Shown here one piece after another: positions 32,076 through 41,754 of a stretch of DNA of 64,000 bases; position 1 is the stretch's first letter; every line of letters begins with the position of its first letter. Position numbers and translations under genes: made by a program. This stretch comes from Thalassovita mediterranea (GTDB taxonomy: Bacteria > Pseudomonadota > Alphaproteobacteria > Rhodobacterales > Rhodobacteraceae), in assembly GCF_001458435.1 (NCBI RefSeq), contig NZ_CYSF01000006.1, forward strand, positions 620,001 to 684,000, written 5' to 3'. The notes under the pieces were generated by a model. It was not told where the DNA came from. It searched no databases and saw only the letters and a list, made by a program, of their open reading frames with translations.

Positions 32076-32164
32076 TAAACGCAACACCAAGGCACGCCCA
32101 AGCGGCATTGATTTTCCGTCCCAAAGCAGGCACATGCAGGGGAGTGATTTTGAAGGACAGCCGC

Positions 32165-32956
32165 ATGACCCGCATCGACGCCAAGTTCGCCGCCCTGAAA
32201 GCCGAAGGCAAAAAGGCCTTTGTCTCTTATGTCATGGCGGGCGACCCCGACTACGCCACCTCTTTGGAAATCGTGAAAGCCCTGCCCAAAGCGGGTGTGG
32301 ACATCATCGAGCTGGGCCTGCCCTTCACCGATCCGATGGCTGATGGCCCGACCATCCAGCTGGCCGGTCAACGCGCGCTGGACGCAGGCCAGACCCTGCA
32401 GTCCACGCTGGATCTGGCGGCAGAGTTCCGCAAAGAGGATGACACTACCCCGATCGTGTTGATGGGCTACTACAACCCGATCTACAGCCGTGGCGTAGAC
32501 AAATTTCTGGCCGACGCCAAAGAGGCGGGCATTGACGGCTTGATCGTGGTGGACCTACCGCCCGAAGAGGATGACGAACTGTGCATTCCCGCCCAGAAAG
32601 CTGGATTGAACTTCATTCGTCTGGCCACGCCGACCACCGATGAAAAACGCCTGCCCACCGTGCTGCAGAACACCAGCGGCTTTGTGTACTACGTCTCCGT
32701 CACCGGCATCACCGGTTCGGCAGAGGCGCAGGCTGGCAACGTTGGCCCAGAGGTCGCGCGCATCAAGGCCGCGACTGATCTGCCCGTCATCGTGGGCTTT
32801 GGCATCAACACGCCCGAGGCGGCGGAAAACATCGCCTCCGTAGCAGATGGCTGCGTTGTCGGCTCCGCCATCGTGAAGGAAATCGGTGAGGGCAAATCGG
32901 TCGAAGAAGTCAGCGCCTTTGTCGCCTCTCTGGCCGATGGTGCGCACCGCGCCTAA
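32165..32956 (+). CDS. trpA: tryptophan synthase alpha chain
   Basis: 263 residues from ATG 32165 ([19 protein letters not shown]), with AAGGA 8 nt before. Catalytic Glu is in [16 protein letters not shown] (about 47-62) and the second acid in [24 protein letters not shown] and GSAIVKEI form the phosphate site. It cleaves indole-glycerol phosphate and channels indole to TrpB. Here trpA is 11 kb away from trpB-trpF, a split common in alphaproteobacteria. A strong terminator follows. Confidence 0.96.
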   Translation: MTRIDAKFAALKAEGKKAFVSYVMAGDPDYATSLEIVKALPKAGVDIIELGLPFTDPMADGPTIQLAGQRALDAGQTLQSTLDLAAEFRKEDDTTPIVLMGYYNPIYSRGVDKFLADAKEAGIDGLIVVDLPPEEDDELCIPAQKAGLNFIRLATPTTDEKRLPTVLQNTSGFVYYVSVTGITGSAEAQAGNVGPEVARIKAATDLPVIVGFGINTPEAAENIASVADGCVVGSAIVKEIGEGKSVEEVSAFVASLADGAHRA

Positions 32957-32982
32957 GCCCCTACCCTATCTATGAATGCTAG

Positions 32983-33009
32983 AAAACGCGCCCTCGTGGC
33001 GCGTTTTTC
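32983..33009 (+). terminator. terminator of trpA
   Basis: Ten-bp stem AAAACGCGCC / GGCGCGTTTT with a CTCGT loop followed by T-rich sequence. Confidence 0.8.
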
Positions 33010-33043
33010 TTTGTCGCGCGCACTGATCACACAAACAAACCGA

Positions 33044-33085
33044 ACCAATTCACCCTCAAAAACACGCAATTTCCATTGAATTGGT
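33044..33085. promoter_or_regulatory. inverted repeat upstream of lldD (candidate GntR-type operator)
   Basis: ACCAATTCA (33044-33052) and TGAATTGGT (33077-33085) are perfect complements 24 bp apart. The half site AATTGGT resembles operators of FadR-subfamily regulators such as LldR/PdhR. The lactate dehydrogenase gene starts 82 bp downstream. No regulator gene is adjacent, so control is inferred. Confidence 0.4.
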
Positions 33086-33166
33086 CACATTTTCAGGGAA
33101 AGGGATTGCCGCAAGGTCGCTCAGTCGGTAAAGAAACCTAACCAAAACTCAAGGTTTCGACTCATC

Positions 33167-34330
33167 ATGCCTGTTATTACAAATATCGAAGACCTGAAAC
33201 GGATCTACAAACGCCGCGCCCCGCGGATGTTCTACGACTACGCCGAAAGCGGCAGCTGGACAGAACAGACCTTCCGCGAAAACTGCTCTGACTTTGATCA
33301 ATTGTATCTGCGTCAGCGCGTTGCCGTGGACATGTCGGGCCGTTCCACCGCGACACAGATGATCGGCCAGGATGTGTCGATGCCCGTTGCGCTGGCACCA
33401 GTGGGCCTGACCGGCATGCAGCATGCGGATGGTGAAATTAAGGCCGCCCGCGCCGCAGAAAAATTCGGCGTGCCCTTCACCCTGTCCACCATGTCCATCA
33501 ACTCGATCGAAGACGTGGCAGAGGCAACAACCAAACCTTTCTGGTTCCAGCTCTACACCATGAAGGATCAGGATTTCGTTAGCCGCCTGATTCAGCGCGC
33601 CAAAGCGGCGAATTGTTCGGCACTAGTGATCACGCTGGACCTGCAGATCCTTGGCCAGCGCCATAAGGATCTGAAAAACGGCCTGTCCGCCCCGCCGAAA
33701 CTGACCCCGTCGACAATCGCCAACCTGATGACCAAATGGACATGGGGCCTGCAGATGCTGGGCGCGAAGCGTCGCAACTTCGGCAACATCGTTGGCCATG
33801 TTGAGGGCGTATCTGACGCCGCGAACCTTGGCGCATGGACTGCGGAACAGTTCGACCCGACGCTGGACTGGGGCAAGATTGCCAAGATCAAGGAAGAATG
33901 GGGCGGCCCTGTGATCCTCAAGGGTATTCTGGATGCCGAAGACGCGAAAATGGCCATGTCCGTTGGCGCCGATGCAATCGTTGTGTCCAACCACGGCGGT
34001 CGTCAGCTGGATGGCGCGATGAGCTCAATCAAGGCGCTACCGTCCATTCTGGACGCTGTTGGCGATCAGGTGGAGGTGCATCTGGACAGCGGCATCCGCT
34101 CCGGTCAGGACGTGCTGAAGGCACTGGCAATGGGCGCCAAGGGCACCTACATCGGCCGCGCCTTTGTCTACGGTCTGGGCGCGATGGGTGAGGCAGGCGT
34201 GACCAAAGCGCTGGAAGTCATCCACAAAGAACTGGACACCTCGATGGCGCTGTGCGGGCGTCGTCGTGTGGATGAGCTGGACCGCGATATCCTGCTGATC
34301 CCCGAAGATTTCGAAGGCCGCTGGCAATAG
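33167..34330 (+). CDS. lldD: FMN-dependent L-lactate dehydrogenase
   Basis: 387 residues, usual for the alpha-hydroxy-acid dehydrogenase family. LAPVGLTGMQHADGE (FMN loop), FQLYTMKDQ, ALVITLDLQILGQRHKD, the catalytic His in VVSNHGGRQLDG, and the phosphate site GIRSGQDVLKALAMGA are all seen. It oxidises L-lactate to pyruvate at the inner membrane face and feeds electrons to the respiratory chain. Sequence style (LGQRHKDLKNGL) fits LldD better than glycolate or mandelate oxidases, though the substrate is by similarity only. Confidence 0.9.
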   Translation: MPVITNIEDLKRIYKRRAPRMFYDYAESGSWTEQTFRENCSDFDQLYLRQRVAVDMSGRSTATQMIGQDVSMPVALAPVGLTGMQHADGEIKAARAAEKFGVPFTLSTMSINSIEDVAEATTKPFWFQLYTMKDQDFVSRLIQRAKAANCSALVITLDLQILGQRHKDLKNGLSAPPKLTPSTIANLMTKWTWGLQMLGAKRRNFGNIVGHVEGVSDAANLGAWTAEQFDPTLDWGKIAKIKEEWGGPVILKGILDAEDAKMAMSVGADAIVVSNHGGRQLDGAMSSIKALPSILDAVGDQVEVHLDSGIRSGQDVLKALAMGAKGTYIGRAFVYGLGAMGEAGVTKALEVIHKELDTSMALCGRRRVDELDRDILLIPEDFEGRWQ

Positions 34331-34362
34331 CCGGCACCACCACTCACGGCCTAAGAACGGGA

Positions 34363-34394
34363 AGGCCCGGGGTTTTGACACCCCGGGCCTTTTT
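34363..34394 (+). terminator. terminator of lldD
   Basis: Stem AGGCCCGGGG / CCCCGGGCCT with loop TTTTGACA followed by TTTT. Confidence 0.85.
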
Positions 34395-34439
34395 GGTGCA
34401 GGGTGCCCGCATAAGACAAAACACACTAAGAGGCTGGGC

Positions 34440-35069
34440 ATGTTGGTTTTTGTTGACGCGAATATCGCGCTGTTTGCGGTGCCGAAAACCGGTTCCACCG
34501 CCTATCATCTGGCGCTGAAAAGCAAAGCAGACATTGCGCTAGTCGGCAAACAGGCGCTGAAACATATGCCCCTGCGCAAATACGATCAGCACTTCGCCCC
34601 TTTCCTGAAAGGGGCCTATGGCCTGACCCCTGAACGGGTCGCTGTGATGCGCCACCCCGTCGAACAGATCCGCAGCTGGTACAAATACCGTAGCCGCGAC
34701 AAGGTACGTGGCGCCAACGCCGTGCCAGAGGGCATGAGTTTTGATGATTTCGTCGCTGAAGTGATTTCCCGCAATCCAGCACCTTGCGCCAAGGTGGGCA
34801 GTCAGTTCACCTTTCTCACCAATGACGCGGGCGAATTGCGCACGGACCACCTCTTTGCCTATGAACGGCCCGTGCAGCTCATCCGCTTCTTGCAGAACCG
34901 GATCGGCAAACCCTTTGAAACGCAGAAAAAAAACGTCTCCCCCCACCGCGACGCACCGTTGAGTTCCGCGATGGAGGCCGACCTGCGCGCTGCCCGGGCA
35001 GACGAATTTGCCCTTTATGATCGGGTGATGGAGGCCGGCGGGCATCTGGAAACCCCGCAGATAGATTGA
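34440..35069 (+). CDS. sulfotransferase-like P-loop protein
   Basis: 209 residues. ALFAVPKTGSTAYHLAL (about 10-26) is the 5'-phosphosulfate loop of sulfotransferase-type folds (PKxGST), and ERVAVMRHPVEQIRSWYKY matches the 3'-phosphate-binding RxPxxxxxS region (MRHPVEQIRSWY). LFAYERPVQLIRFLQ is also typical. It probably transfers sulfate from PAPS to a sugar or lipid, substrate unknown. It is a short member. It lies upstream of an LTA-synthase-like envelope protein, possibly a shared surface-modification role. Confidence 0.7.
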   Translation: MLVFVDANIALFAVPKTGSTAYHLALKSKADIALVGKQALKHMPLRKYDQHFAPFLKGAYGLTPERVAVMRHPVEQIRSWYKYRSRDKVRGANAVPEGMSFDDFVAEVISRNPAPCAKVGSQFTFLTNDAGELRTDHLFAYERPVQLIRFLQNRIGKPFETQKKNVSPHRDAPLSSAMEADLRAARADEFALYDRVMEAGGHLETPQID

Positions 35070-35125
35070 CGCCGAAGCCAATTTTTCACCTCCGGCGCAA
35101 GCGCTGAATTTTCCGAGTAATACCT

Positions 35126-36805
35126 TTGACGACGTCCAATTTCATTCCCCTTACGCAGATAGCGCGCATCAAAAGCACCCTGATCGAGACCCTGCGCTTT
35201 CTGGCGATCCTACTGCCCGGCTTCCTGGCCCTTTTTCTGGTTGTCCGCGCCTTTGTGAACGGCCACGTCAGCGACATCACCTTTGCCCTGTGGTTGCTGC
35301 CCATTCAGGCGGCGTCGCTCTTGGTTCCAAATCCGATCCTTGAAACCCCGACCGAACGCAGAAGGTTTCTGCTGAAACTGGCAGGGCTACTGCCACCGAT
35401 CGCCGCCTTGTTCCCATTAACTGTTGTGCTGCTGATCTTTGGTCAACTCGACAGCGCAGCTTTTGTATTTCATCTGGTGTTCGGGATTGACGGGACGCCG
35501 CTGGCGGGTTTCACCCCCTATATCGTGACCGTTGCGATTTACTGGGCATCTATCCTGATCACCCTCTACAGGCTACGCAGATGGATCCGCCATGTCCCCT
35601 TCTGGTGGTCGCTAAGCGTTGCGGTGATGGTATTGGGCAATCCCGTGCTGCACGAAATTGTCTTTAACGAGGTCCAGGCAAAATACAGCAGGCTGGAAAG
35701 CCTGATGCCCGAATTTCAGGAACCGACGTTGATCGCCCCCACACAGGGCGAGAACCCCGATCTGATCATTCTCTATCTGGAAGGGTTGGAAGGGACCTAT
35801 GGTATCGACGCCGCATTCGGCGACATTTACGATCCGATCGAACGCCTGTCAGAACAGGGCGTCGCGTTCACGAACGTCGGGCAGATCCGCGGCACCGGAT
35901 GGAGTTTGGCCGGCATGACCGCCACGCAATGCGGCATGCCGCTGATGCCACTGGGATCGCGCCCGCTGGGGCGCACCGCCGATATCAAGTCCATCGCCCC
36001 CAATCTGACCTGCCTTACCGATGTCTTGCACGCGCGCGGCTATCATTCGACCTATGCCTCTACCACAGAAATCATCGGCAGTGATCGTGGCCACTACGGG
36101 TTCGACAATTTCTATGGCAGCCACCAACTGAACCAGATCATCGATCTGAACAATGCAACGACACCCGGCGCAATTGCCGCCAGAAACTCCGGCGTTGTCG
36201 ACAGTTGGGGCCTACGCGATGCCGAAGGATTTGCCATTGCACTAGCCCATGTAAAAGAACGCCTGCAAAGCGACCAGCCCTATGCGCTGATCCTATCGAC
36301 AATGGATACCCACGGCCCCAAAGGCTACACCTCGCCGCAATGCCAGCATCAGGGATTACCGGCCATCGACGACGATCTGACTCACGCAATCAAATGCACC
36401 ACCGCGCTGACCGAAGAGTTCATCGCCGACCTGCAAACGTTGACCGCTGATCGCGACACCCGCATCATCGTGACCAGTGACCATCTGGCACATCAAAACA
36501 ACCTTACCCCAATCCTAAACCAGTTTGAGCGCCGCAACCGCGTTATCCTGCTGAACGGCCCAGAGGCCCCGCAGGTGATCGACACGCCAGCCGCGATGCC
36601 GGATATTTATCCGACGCTCTTGAACTGGCTGGGCTGGCTGGCACCGGATGTGCCCCAACAGGCGGGCATTGGTACATCACTGCTGCAAAACCAGCCTACA
36701 CTCACCCAGCGTTTGGGCATGGATGCCATCGATGATCGGCTACGTCTGGATGTGGAACTATCGCATCACTTCTGGCATCAGGCGCCCCGCAGGGCGCAAC
36801 AGTGA
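35126..36805 (+). CDS. membrane sulfatase-fold phosphoglycerol-transferase-like protein
   Basis: 559 residues from a TTG start; no ATG occurs in the first 180 codons, so TTG is the best choice although its ribosome site is weak. Five membrane helices fill residues 20-185, then an extracytoplasmic alkaline-phosphatase-fold domain: LIILYLEGLEGTYG (metal-binding Glu), GTGWSLAGMTATQCG (candidate nucleophile Thr), STMDTHGPKG and VTSDHLAHQ (metal Asp-His). This is the MdoB/OpgB and LTA-synthase layout. It likely adds phosphoglycerol to a periplasmic glucan or other glycan. Confidence 0.8.
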   Translation: MTTSNFIPLTQIARIKSTLIETLRFLAILLPGFLALFLVVRAFVNGHVSDITFALWLLPIQAASLLVPNPILETPTERRRFLLKLAGLLPPIAALFPLTVVLLIFGQLDSAAFVFHLVFGIDGTPLAGFTPYIVTVAIYWASILITLYRLRRWIRHVPFWWSLSVAVMVLGNPVLHEIVFNEVQAKYSRLESLMPEFQEPTLIAPTQGENPDLIILYLEGLEGTYGIDAAFGDIYDPIERLSEQGVAFTNVGQIRGTGWSLAGMTATQCGMPLMPLGSRPLGRTADIKSIAPNLTCLTDVLHARGYHSTYASTTEIIGSDRGHYGFDNFYGSHQLNQIIDLNNATTPGAIAARNSGVVDSWGLRDAEGFAIALAHVKERLQSDQPYALILSTMDTHGPKGYTSPQCQHQGLPAIDDDLTHAIKCTTALTEEFIADLQTLTADRDTRIIVTSDHLAHQNNLTPILNQFERRNRVILLNGPEAPQVIDTPAAMPDIYPTLLNWLGWLAPDVPQQAGIGTSLLQNQPTLTQRLGMDAIDDRLRLDVELSHHFWHQAPRRAQQ

Positions 36806-36933
36806 AATCGTCGGACGGGTTAATAAAATAAGCCCTTTCAAAATTCCCCTAGCTGGTCTATACGCGCGGCTTCATGCGGGCATACAGCCTTGGAGGATGT
36901 CCGCGATTCTAACTTATTTATGGAGAATTCCAA

Positions 36934-37554
36934 ATGGCTGGAACTATTCCTGACCTTCACGCAGAGGTCCGCACGGGGACAGGCAAGGGCGCCGCTCGTC
37001 AAGCACGCCGCGAAGGCAAAGTACCCGGTGTTGTATTCGGTGGCGAAGCAGAGCCGCTGGCAATCAACGTTCCCTTCAACGACCTGCTGAAGCGCCTGAA
37101 AGCTGGCCGCTTCAAGTCGACCCTGTTCAACCTGAAAGTTGAAGGTCAAGAAGACGTTCGCGTGATCTGCCGCGACGTTCAGCGTGACGTTGTCAAAGAC
37201 CTGCCGACCCACATCGACCTGATGCGTCTGCGTCGCACCACCCGCATCAACCTGTTCATCAACGTGAACTTCGAAAACCAAGACGACTGCCCCGGCATCA
37301 AAAAAGGCGGCGTTCTGACTGTTGTTCGTCCCGAAGTTGAGCTGGAAGTTCTGGCCGGTGATATCCCTGAGTCGATCACCGTTGATCTGGCAAACGCCAA
37401 CGTTGGTGACGTTCTGCACATCTCCGACGTGACCCTGCCCGAAGGCGCCAAGCCGACCATCGACCGTGACTTCGTGATTGCGAACATCTCGGCTCCGTCG
37501 GGTCTGCGTTCGGAAGAGAACGAAGAAGGCGAAGCAGAAGGCGGCGAAGAGTAA
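36934..37554 (+). CDS. rplY: 50S ribosomal protein L25 / general stress protein Ctc
   Basis: 206 residues, the long Ctc form: N-terminal L25 5S-rRNA-binding domain ([29 protein letters not shown]) and C-terminal TL5-like domain (VPVE-type region with [14 protein letters not shown]), ending in a Glu-rich tail. ATG 36934 follows TGGAGA. It is usually paired with pth, which lies on the same strand 630 bp on, interrupted by a small reverse gene. Confidence 0.95.
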   Translation: MAGTIPDLHAEVRTGTGKGAARQARREGKVPGVVFGGEAEPLAINVPFNDLLKRLKAGRFKSTLFNLKVEGQEDVRVICRDVQRDVVKDLPTHIDLMRLRRTTRINLFINVNFENQDDCPGIKKGGVLTVVRPEVELEVLAGDIPESITVDLANANVGDVLHISDVTLPEGAKPTIDRDFVIANISAPSGLRSEENEEGEAEGGEE

Positions 37555-37585
37555 TCTTCACCCGACTTTTGGTCGTTACAAAAAG

Positions 37586-37621
37586 AAACGCGGGACAGAT
37601 CTCTGTCCCGCGTTTTTCTTT
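37586..37621 (+). terminator. terminator of rplY (may serve both strands)
   Basis: Long stem AAACGCGGGACAGA / TCTGTCCCGCGTTT followed by TTCTTTTCT; the reverse strand also ends in T-rich DNA, so it can end the converging small gene at 37652. Confidence 0.85.
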
Positions 37622-37651
37622 TCTAAACCACTGAATGCGAACCTCTAAGCA

Positions 37652-37975
37652 TCAGACACTTTCGTGCAGTACGGTCTGGAACCCTTCGAATTGCGGCGGG
37701 CCCGCCATCAGGCCTTTGGTGCCGCTGTTGCCTGCGTTTTTATGGGCATCACGGAACTGCTGGGATTTGGTCCAGGCGATGAAATCTTCTTCGCTCGCCC
37801 ATGTCGTATGCGACGAGTAGAGGCGATAGTCATCCGTTGCGGGGCCTTTCAGCATGCGAAACTCCTGATAGCCCTTCATTTCGTTCAAACGGCCCTCGCG
37901 CTGGCGCCAGACCTCCTCAAACTCTTCTTCTTTGCCAAGAACCACCTTGAACCGGTTCATCGCGATATAGGACAT
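37652..37975 (-). CDS. antibiotic-biosynthesis-monooxygenase fold protein (heme-degrading HmoB/IsdG-like)
   Basis: 107 residues from ATG 37973-37975 with AAGGAAAAGG upstream; a longer frame has no ribosome site. FKVVLGKEEEFEEVWRQRE and FRMLKGPATDDYRLYSSHTT plus WASEEDFIAW match the ABM-fold heme oxygenases; His in SSHTTW is at the heme-ligand position. It may release iron from heme. It is inserted, in reverse, between rplY and pth. Confidence 0.8.
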   Translation of the reverse strand: MSYIAMNRFKVVLGKEEEFEEVWRQREGRLNEMKGYQEFRMLKGPATDDYRLYSSHTTWASEEDFIAWTKSQQFRDAHKNAGNSGTKGLMAGPPQFEGFQTVLHESV

Positions 37976-38180
37976 GCCTTTTCCTTTGCTTGATATGGAG
38001 AGCAAGCTGGCATGAACGCGCCCGTTCGGCTGGCTGTCCGAGATTTGCGCCGAAGCAATGCAAAGGTCAACGGGGCACAGGTTGCTGCCGGGGCTTTTGT
38101 GCCGCTGTTCTTTGGCGTAAAACGCCCTCAAAGGCCCGAATGATCCGGCCGCCTGATCAGACCAACAAAGGAATGACCCC

Positions 38181-38927
38181 ATGCTGCTCTTCGTCGGCCT
38201 CGGCAACCCGGGGGCAAAATACGCCGGGAACCGCCACAACATCGGCTTCATGGCGCTGGACGAAATCGCCCGCGATCACAACTTCGCCCCATGGCGTGGC
38301 AAGTTTCAGGGACAGGTGTGCGAAGGCCGTTTGGGCCGTGAAAAGGTCATCTTGCTGAAACCGGAAACCTTCATGAACCTGTCGGGTCAGTCGGTTGGTG
38401 AGGCGATGCGGTTTTACAAGCTGACCCATGAGGATGTGGTGGTCTTTCACGACGAACTGGATCTGGCGCCGGGCAAATGTCGGGTGAAACAGGGCGGCGG
38501 TCATGCAGGCCACAACGGGCTGCGGTCTATCCACCAACATATCAGCCCTGATTACACCCGCGTGCGTCTGGGCATTGGCCATCCGGGGCACAAAGACCGC
38601 GTGGCAGGCTATGTACTGGCCGATTTTGCCAAGGCGGAACAGAACTGGCTGGACGATCTGATGCGCGGCATTTCCGATGGCGCGGCGCATCTGGCCGAGG
38701 GGGATAATGGCAAGTTTCAAAACGCCGTTGCCCTGCGGGTGAACCCACCGCGCAGCTCTGGCGGGCAAAAAGGTGCCCAGACCAAGGCGGGCAAATCGCA
38801 GGGCGCGCAGGCCAAACCGGATGCGCCCAAGTCGGACAAATCTACAGCCAAAGCTGCCACCAAGCCCACCACAGACCAACCCGACACCCGTTCCGCCATG
38901 GAACGGCTCTTGGACAAGTTCAAGTAG
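38181..38927 (+). CDS. pth: peptidyl-tRNA hydrolase
   Basis: 248 residues, longer than the usual 190 because of an Ala/Lys/Pro-rich C-terminal tail (about 190-235) common in Rhodobacteraceae. The core has [20 protein letters not shown] (Asn9, catalytic His19-20 region), [24 protein letters not shown] and [13 protein letters not shown]. It rescues tRNA from dropped-off peptidyl-tRNA. Confidence 0.96.
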   Translation: MLLFVGLGNPGAKYAGNRHNIGFMALDEIARDHNFAPWRGKFQGQVCEGRLGREKVILLKPETFMNLSGQSVGEAMRFYKLTHEDVVVFHDELDLAPGKCRVKQGGGHAGHNGLRSIHQHISPDYTRVRLGIGHPGHKDRVAGYVLADFAKAEQNWLDDLMRGISDGAAHLAEGDNGKFQNAVALRVNPPRSSGGQKGAQTKAGKSQGAQAKPDAPKSDKSTAKAATKPTTDQPDTRSAMERLLDKFK

Positions 38928-39004
38928 CCTGCCCCTACGGCATCTGCCCTGCCCCTTGCCCTGCGTCCCTGTGCCATGATCATCTGACGCTGGGAGGATA
39001 GATC

Positions 39005-40171
39005 ATGCGTGCAGTGTTCAAATGGGTCGCGCGGCTGGCGCTGATGTTGTGTCTGGCCGTGGCGCTTGTCGGAATTTGGAAACGGGAAGAAGTCAGCCGA
39101 CTATTAGCGGTGAACAGCCTGTTTGCGCCCGACAAGATTGTCCACAATTTTTCCAACATGGATCAACTGTTCTGGACCACGCCCGTGTCACGCGGCGACG
39201 GCCCTGTCAGCCCCCTGCCCCAAGGCACGGCAATGACACTGCCCACCAGCACAGACGACTGGATCGAACGACGCGCGCTTACAGGTCTGTTGGTACTGAA
39301 AGGTAGTGAGATCCGCCATGAGGCCTATTACCTAGACACCACGCCTGAGGATCGTCGCATCAGTTGGTCGATGGCGAAATCCTACATCTCCGCTCTGTTA
39401 GGCATTCTGGTCGACGAAGGCGCGCTGGCGCTGGAGGATCCGCTGATCAAACACGTGCCCGCGCTGAAAGGATCGGCCTATGAAAACACGCGGGTGATTG
39501 ACGCGCTGCACATGTCCAGCGGCATCTCCTTTAACGAGGACTATCTGGATTTCCATTCCGACATCAATAAAATGGGCCGCGTTCTGGCGCTAGGGGGATC
39601 TATGGATGCCTTTGCCGCTGGTCAGGACCAAATCCGCGACACCCCCGGTGCCAGCTGGCATTATGTGTCCATCGACACCCATGTGATCGGCATGGCCATT
39701 CGCGGCGCCACGGGCCGCAGCATTCCCGATCTGATGCAGGAGAAACTGATTGCCCCCTTGGGCATGGAAGAGGATGCGCTGATGATCACCGATGGTGCTG
39801 GCGTCAGCTTTGTCCTTGGGGGGCTGAACATCCGACTGCGGGACTATGGCCGGTTTGGCCAGATGGTGCTGCAGGACGGTATGTGGCAGGGCAAACGCAT
39901 CCTGCCTGAGGGGTGGGTCAAACGATCCGGCACCTTCACGGCACCTACTGCGGCGGGCAAACACGCCTATGGTCTGCATTGGTGGGGCGCCCATGACCCA
40001 CGCGAAGGTGAGTTTTTTGCGCGCGGCGTTTATGGTCAATATATCTACATCAACACGCCGCTTGATGTGGTGATTGTTGTCACCTCGGCGGACCGCCTGT
40101 TTCGACAGAAGGGCGTCAGCCGTGAAATGGTCGATATGTTGCGCAACATCGCCGCAGCCGCACAGAACTGA
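39005..40171 (+). CDS. serine hydrolase, beta-lactamase/class C family
   Basis: 388 residues with an N-terminal membrane helix or uncleaved signal (about 8-24). SMAKSYISALLG holds the nucleophile Ser-x-x-Lys (SMAK, about 122-125), WHYVSIDTHVIG the YxS/N motif (YVS), and GLHWWGAH stands at the third motif. ATG 39005 follows GGGAGGA. These enzymes act as esterases, peptidases or penicillin-binding hydrolases in the periplasm; substrate unknown. It is similar to 6-aminohexanoate-dimer hydrolase-like members. Confidence 0.85.
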   Translation: MRAVFKWVARLALMLCLAVALVGIWKREEVSRLLAVNSLFAPDKIVHNFSNMDQLFWTTPVSRGDGPVSPLPQGTAMTLPTSTDDWIERRALTGLLVLKGSEIRHEAYYLDTTPEDRRISWSMAKSYISALLGILVDEGALALEDPLIKHVPALKGSAYENTRVIDALHMSSGISFNEDYLDFHSDINKMGRVLALGGSMDAFAAGQDQIRDTPGASWHYVSIDTHVIGMAIRGATGRSIPDLMQEKLIAPLGMEEDALMITDGAGVSFVLGGLNIRLRDYGRFGQMVLQDGMWQGKRILPEGWVKRSGTFTAPTAAGKHAYGLHWWGAHDPREGEFFARGVYGQYIYINTPLDVVIVVTSADRLFRQKGVSREMVDMLRNIAAAAQN

Positions 40172-40231
40172 TCGCCTGAATACGCGGGTGGGCTAAGTGA
40201 TGTCAGGCGCACACACGAAGGAGAATACGCC

Positions 40232-40606
40232 ATGGTCCACCCCCTGCCCGCCATCAACGTTCTGGGTGAAACCCTTGCGCCTTGTTCGGCTGACCCTGTG
40301 ACAGGTTTCTTTCGTGATGGCCACTGCAACACCTGCGCCGAAGATCATGGTTCGCACACGGTCTGCGCTGTCATGACCGCAGAGTTTTTGGCGTTCTCCA
40401 AATATCTAGGCAATGATCTTAGTACACCAGTGCCTGACTATAACTTTCCCGGATTGAAACCCGGCGATCAGTGGTGCCTGTGCGCGGGCCGTTTTATGCA
40501 GGCGCATATCGAAGACTGCGCACCTAAAATTCGCCTATCTTCGACCCACCAAAAGGCGCTGGAAATTGTTCCTTTGGAAATCCTGCAGCGTTACGCAATC
40601 GATTGA
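40232..40606 (+). CDS. DUF2237 family protein
   Basis: 124 residues matching DUF2237: NVLGETLAPCSADPVTGFFRDG, CAEDHGSHTVCAVMTAEFL, GDQWCLCAGRF and a C-terminal LEIVPLEILQRYA. Several conserved Cys and His could bind a metal. Function unknown in general. Its last 16 nt overlap the end of the convergent regulator gene. Confidence 0.88.
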   Translation: MVHPLPAINVLGETLAPCSADPVTGFFRDGHCNTCAEDHGSHTVCAVMTAEFLAFSKYLGNDLSTPVPDYNFPGLKPGDQWCLCAGRFMQAHIEDCAPKIRLSSTHQKALEIVPLEILQRYAID

Positions 40607-41127
40607 ACCGGTTCCCTGTCGGCCTGCGCACCCTCCCCAGGGTCTAACGAACCGTCCAATAGATCCTCGATAAACAGGCTCAATAGCTGCGCCCGATTGC
40701 TGACCTGTGCCTTGCGATAGATCGCATTGCTTTGCGCCTTGACCGTCCCGGGTGAGGTATTACGCAGACTGGCGATCTCTTCGATACCGCAGCCCTTGAG
40801 TGAAAACAGTGCCACCTCGCGTTCTGCCGGTGTCAGCGACCACTGACGAAACCTCTCCTCCAGATGGTCATGAAATGCGCCTTGCACCACGCGCAGGCTT
40901 GCCTCTGCCTGTTCGGTGCGCTGCATGGAACGACGAAACGCAATCCACCCCAGCACCACACCAAGGACCAGGCCAACGGCTGCCCCCACCTCCAGAAACT
41001 CGCGGGTTTGCCAACTGATCGGAGAGGCGCGCAGGCCAATCACGGTGGCCAGGATATCCGATACAAAAAACACAGCGCAGATGGCCTGCAGCAGGATCAG
41101 AATGATCAACGGAACGGATTTGGTCAC
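40591..41127 (-). CDS. membrane-bound LuxR-type regulator
   Basis: 178 residues from GTG 41125-41127 with GGAGGTG upstream. Two membrane helices (about 5-30 and 46-66) are followed by a short coiled segment and a C-terminal LuxR helix-turn-helix (WSLTPAEREVALFSLKGCGI; NTSPGTVKAQSNAIYRKAQV). This is a one-component sensor with membrane input. It lies next to two very acidic secreted proteins on the same strand and may respond to or control them; that link is by position only. Confidence 0.8.
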   Translation of the reverse strand: MTKSVPLIILILLQAICAVFFVSDILATVIGLRASPISWQTREFLEVGAAVGLVLGVVLGWIAFRRSMQRTEQAEASLRVVQGAFHDHLEERFRQWSLTPAEREVALFSLKGCGIEEIASLRNTSPGTVKAQSNAIYRKAQVSNRAQLLSLFIEDLLDGSLDPGEGAQADREPVQSIA

Positions 41128-41172
41128 AACACACCTCCGGTCATGGGGCTAGGACTGACAGCCTTAGGTAAC

Positions 41173-41622
41173 TCAAGAATCATCTTCGTCGTCATCCTCA
41201 TCATCTGAGCCATCGTCGTCGTTGTCGTTGTCATCGCCGTCATCATCATCATCGTCGTCATGGTCATCGTGATGGTCATCGTGATGGTCGTCGTCATCCG
41301 AAGTATTGTGATCTTCGTCATCGTCGGCGACGTCTTCATCATCCCGCCCTGATTGGATTGCATACCGATCAAGGTCGTCGTCATCTTCATCTTCCCAATG
41401 GTCGCGCAGGATCTGGCCTGTGCGCGGGTTCACGATAACCTCTCTCTCGGAACCATTGGCGTAGGCTTCGATGCGGATGCGCCCGAGGAAAGTGCGCGAT
41501 ACCTCGAAACGACTATAACCCTGATCGGCCAATTGTTGCGTCACACGGTCGACGATCGGATTTGCATTGGCCTGCGACGCAAAGGCGGCAAACACTGCGA
41601 TGACAAGGGTTCTACGGATCAT
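41173..41622 (-). CDS. secreted PepSY-like protein with Asp/His-rich tail (copy 1)
   Basis: 149 residues: signal peptide 1-20, a small alpha/beta domain (21-75; VTQQLADQGYSRFEVSRTFL, REVIVNPRTGQILRDHW) like a PepSY unit, then a tail (76-149) made almost only of Asp, Glu and His (DDHHDDHHDDHDDDD). The tail is encoded by imperfect GAT/GAC repeats. Such tails bind calcium or transition metals. A second protein of the same plan follows at 41755. Ribosome site GAGGAG is clear. Confidence 0.78.
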   Translation of the reverse strand: MIRRTLVIAVFAAFASQANANPIVDRVTQQLADQGYSRFEVSRTFLGRIRIEAYANGSEREVIVNPRTGQILRDHWEDEDDDDLDRYAIQSGRDDEDVADDDEDHNTSDDDDHHDDHHDDHDDDDDDDGDDNDNDDDGSDDEDDDEDDS

Positions 41623-41754
41623 GTGTCACTCCTCTTTGTCGGGTGATCAGGGGCTTTTACAGTCCACACTCGCTGGGACAGAACGGCGTTGCAAGGGGCT
41701 ACCCCAATCAGGGCAGCCCAGCGTCAGGATCAAGACGCCAAAGCGTGGTGGTGA

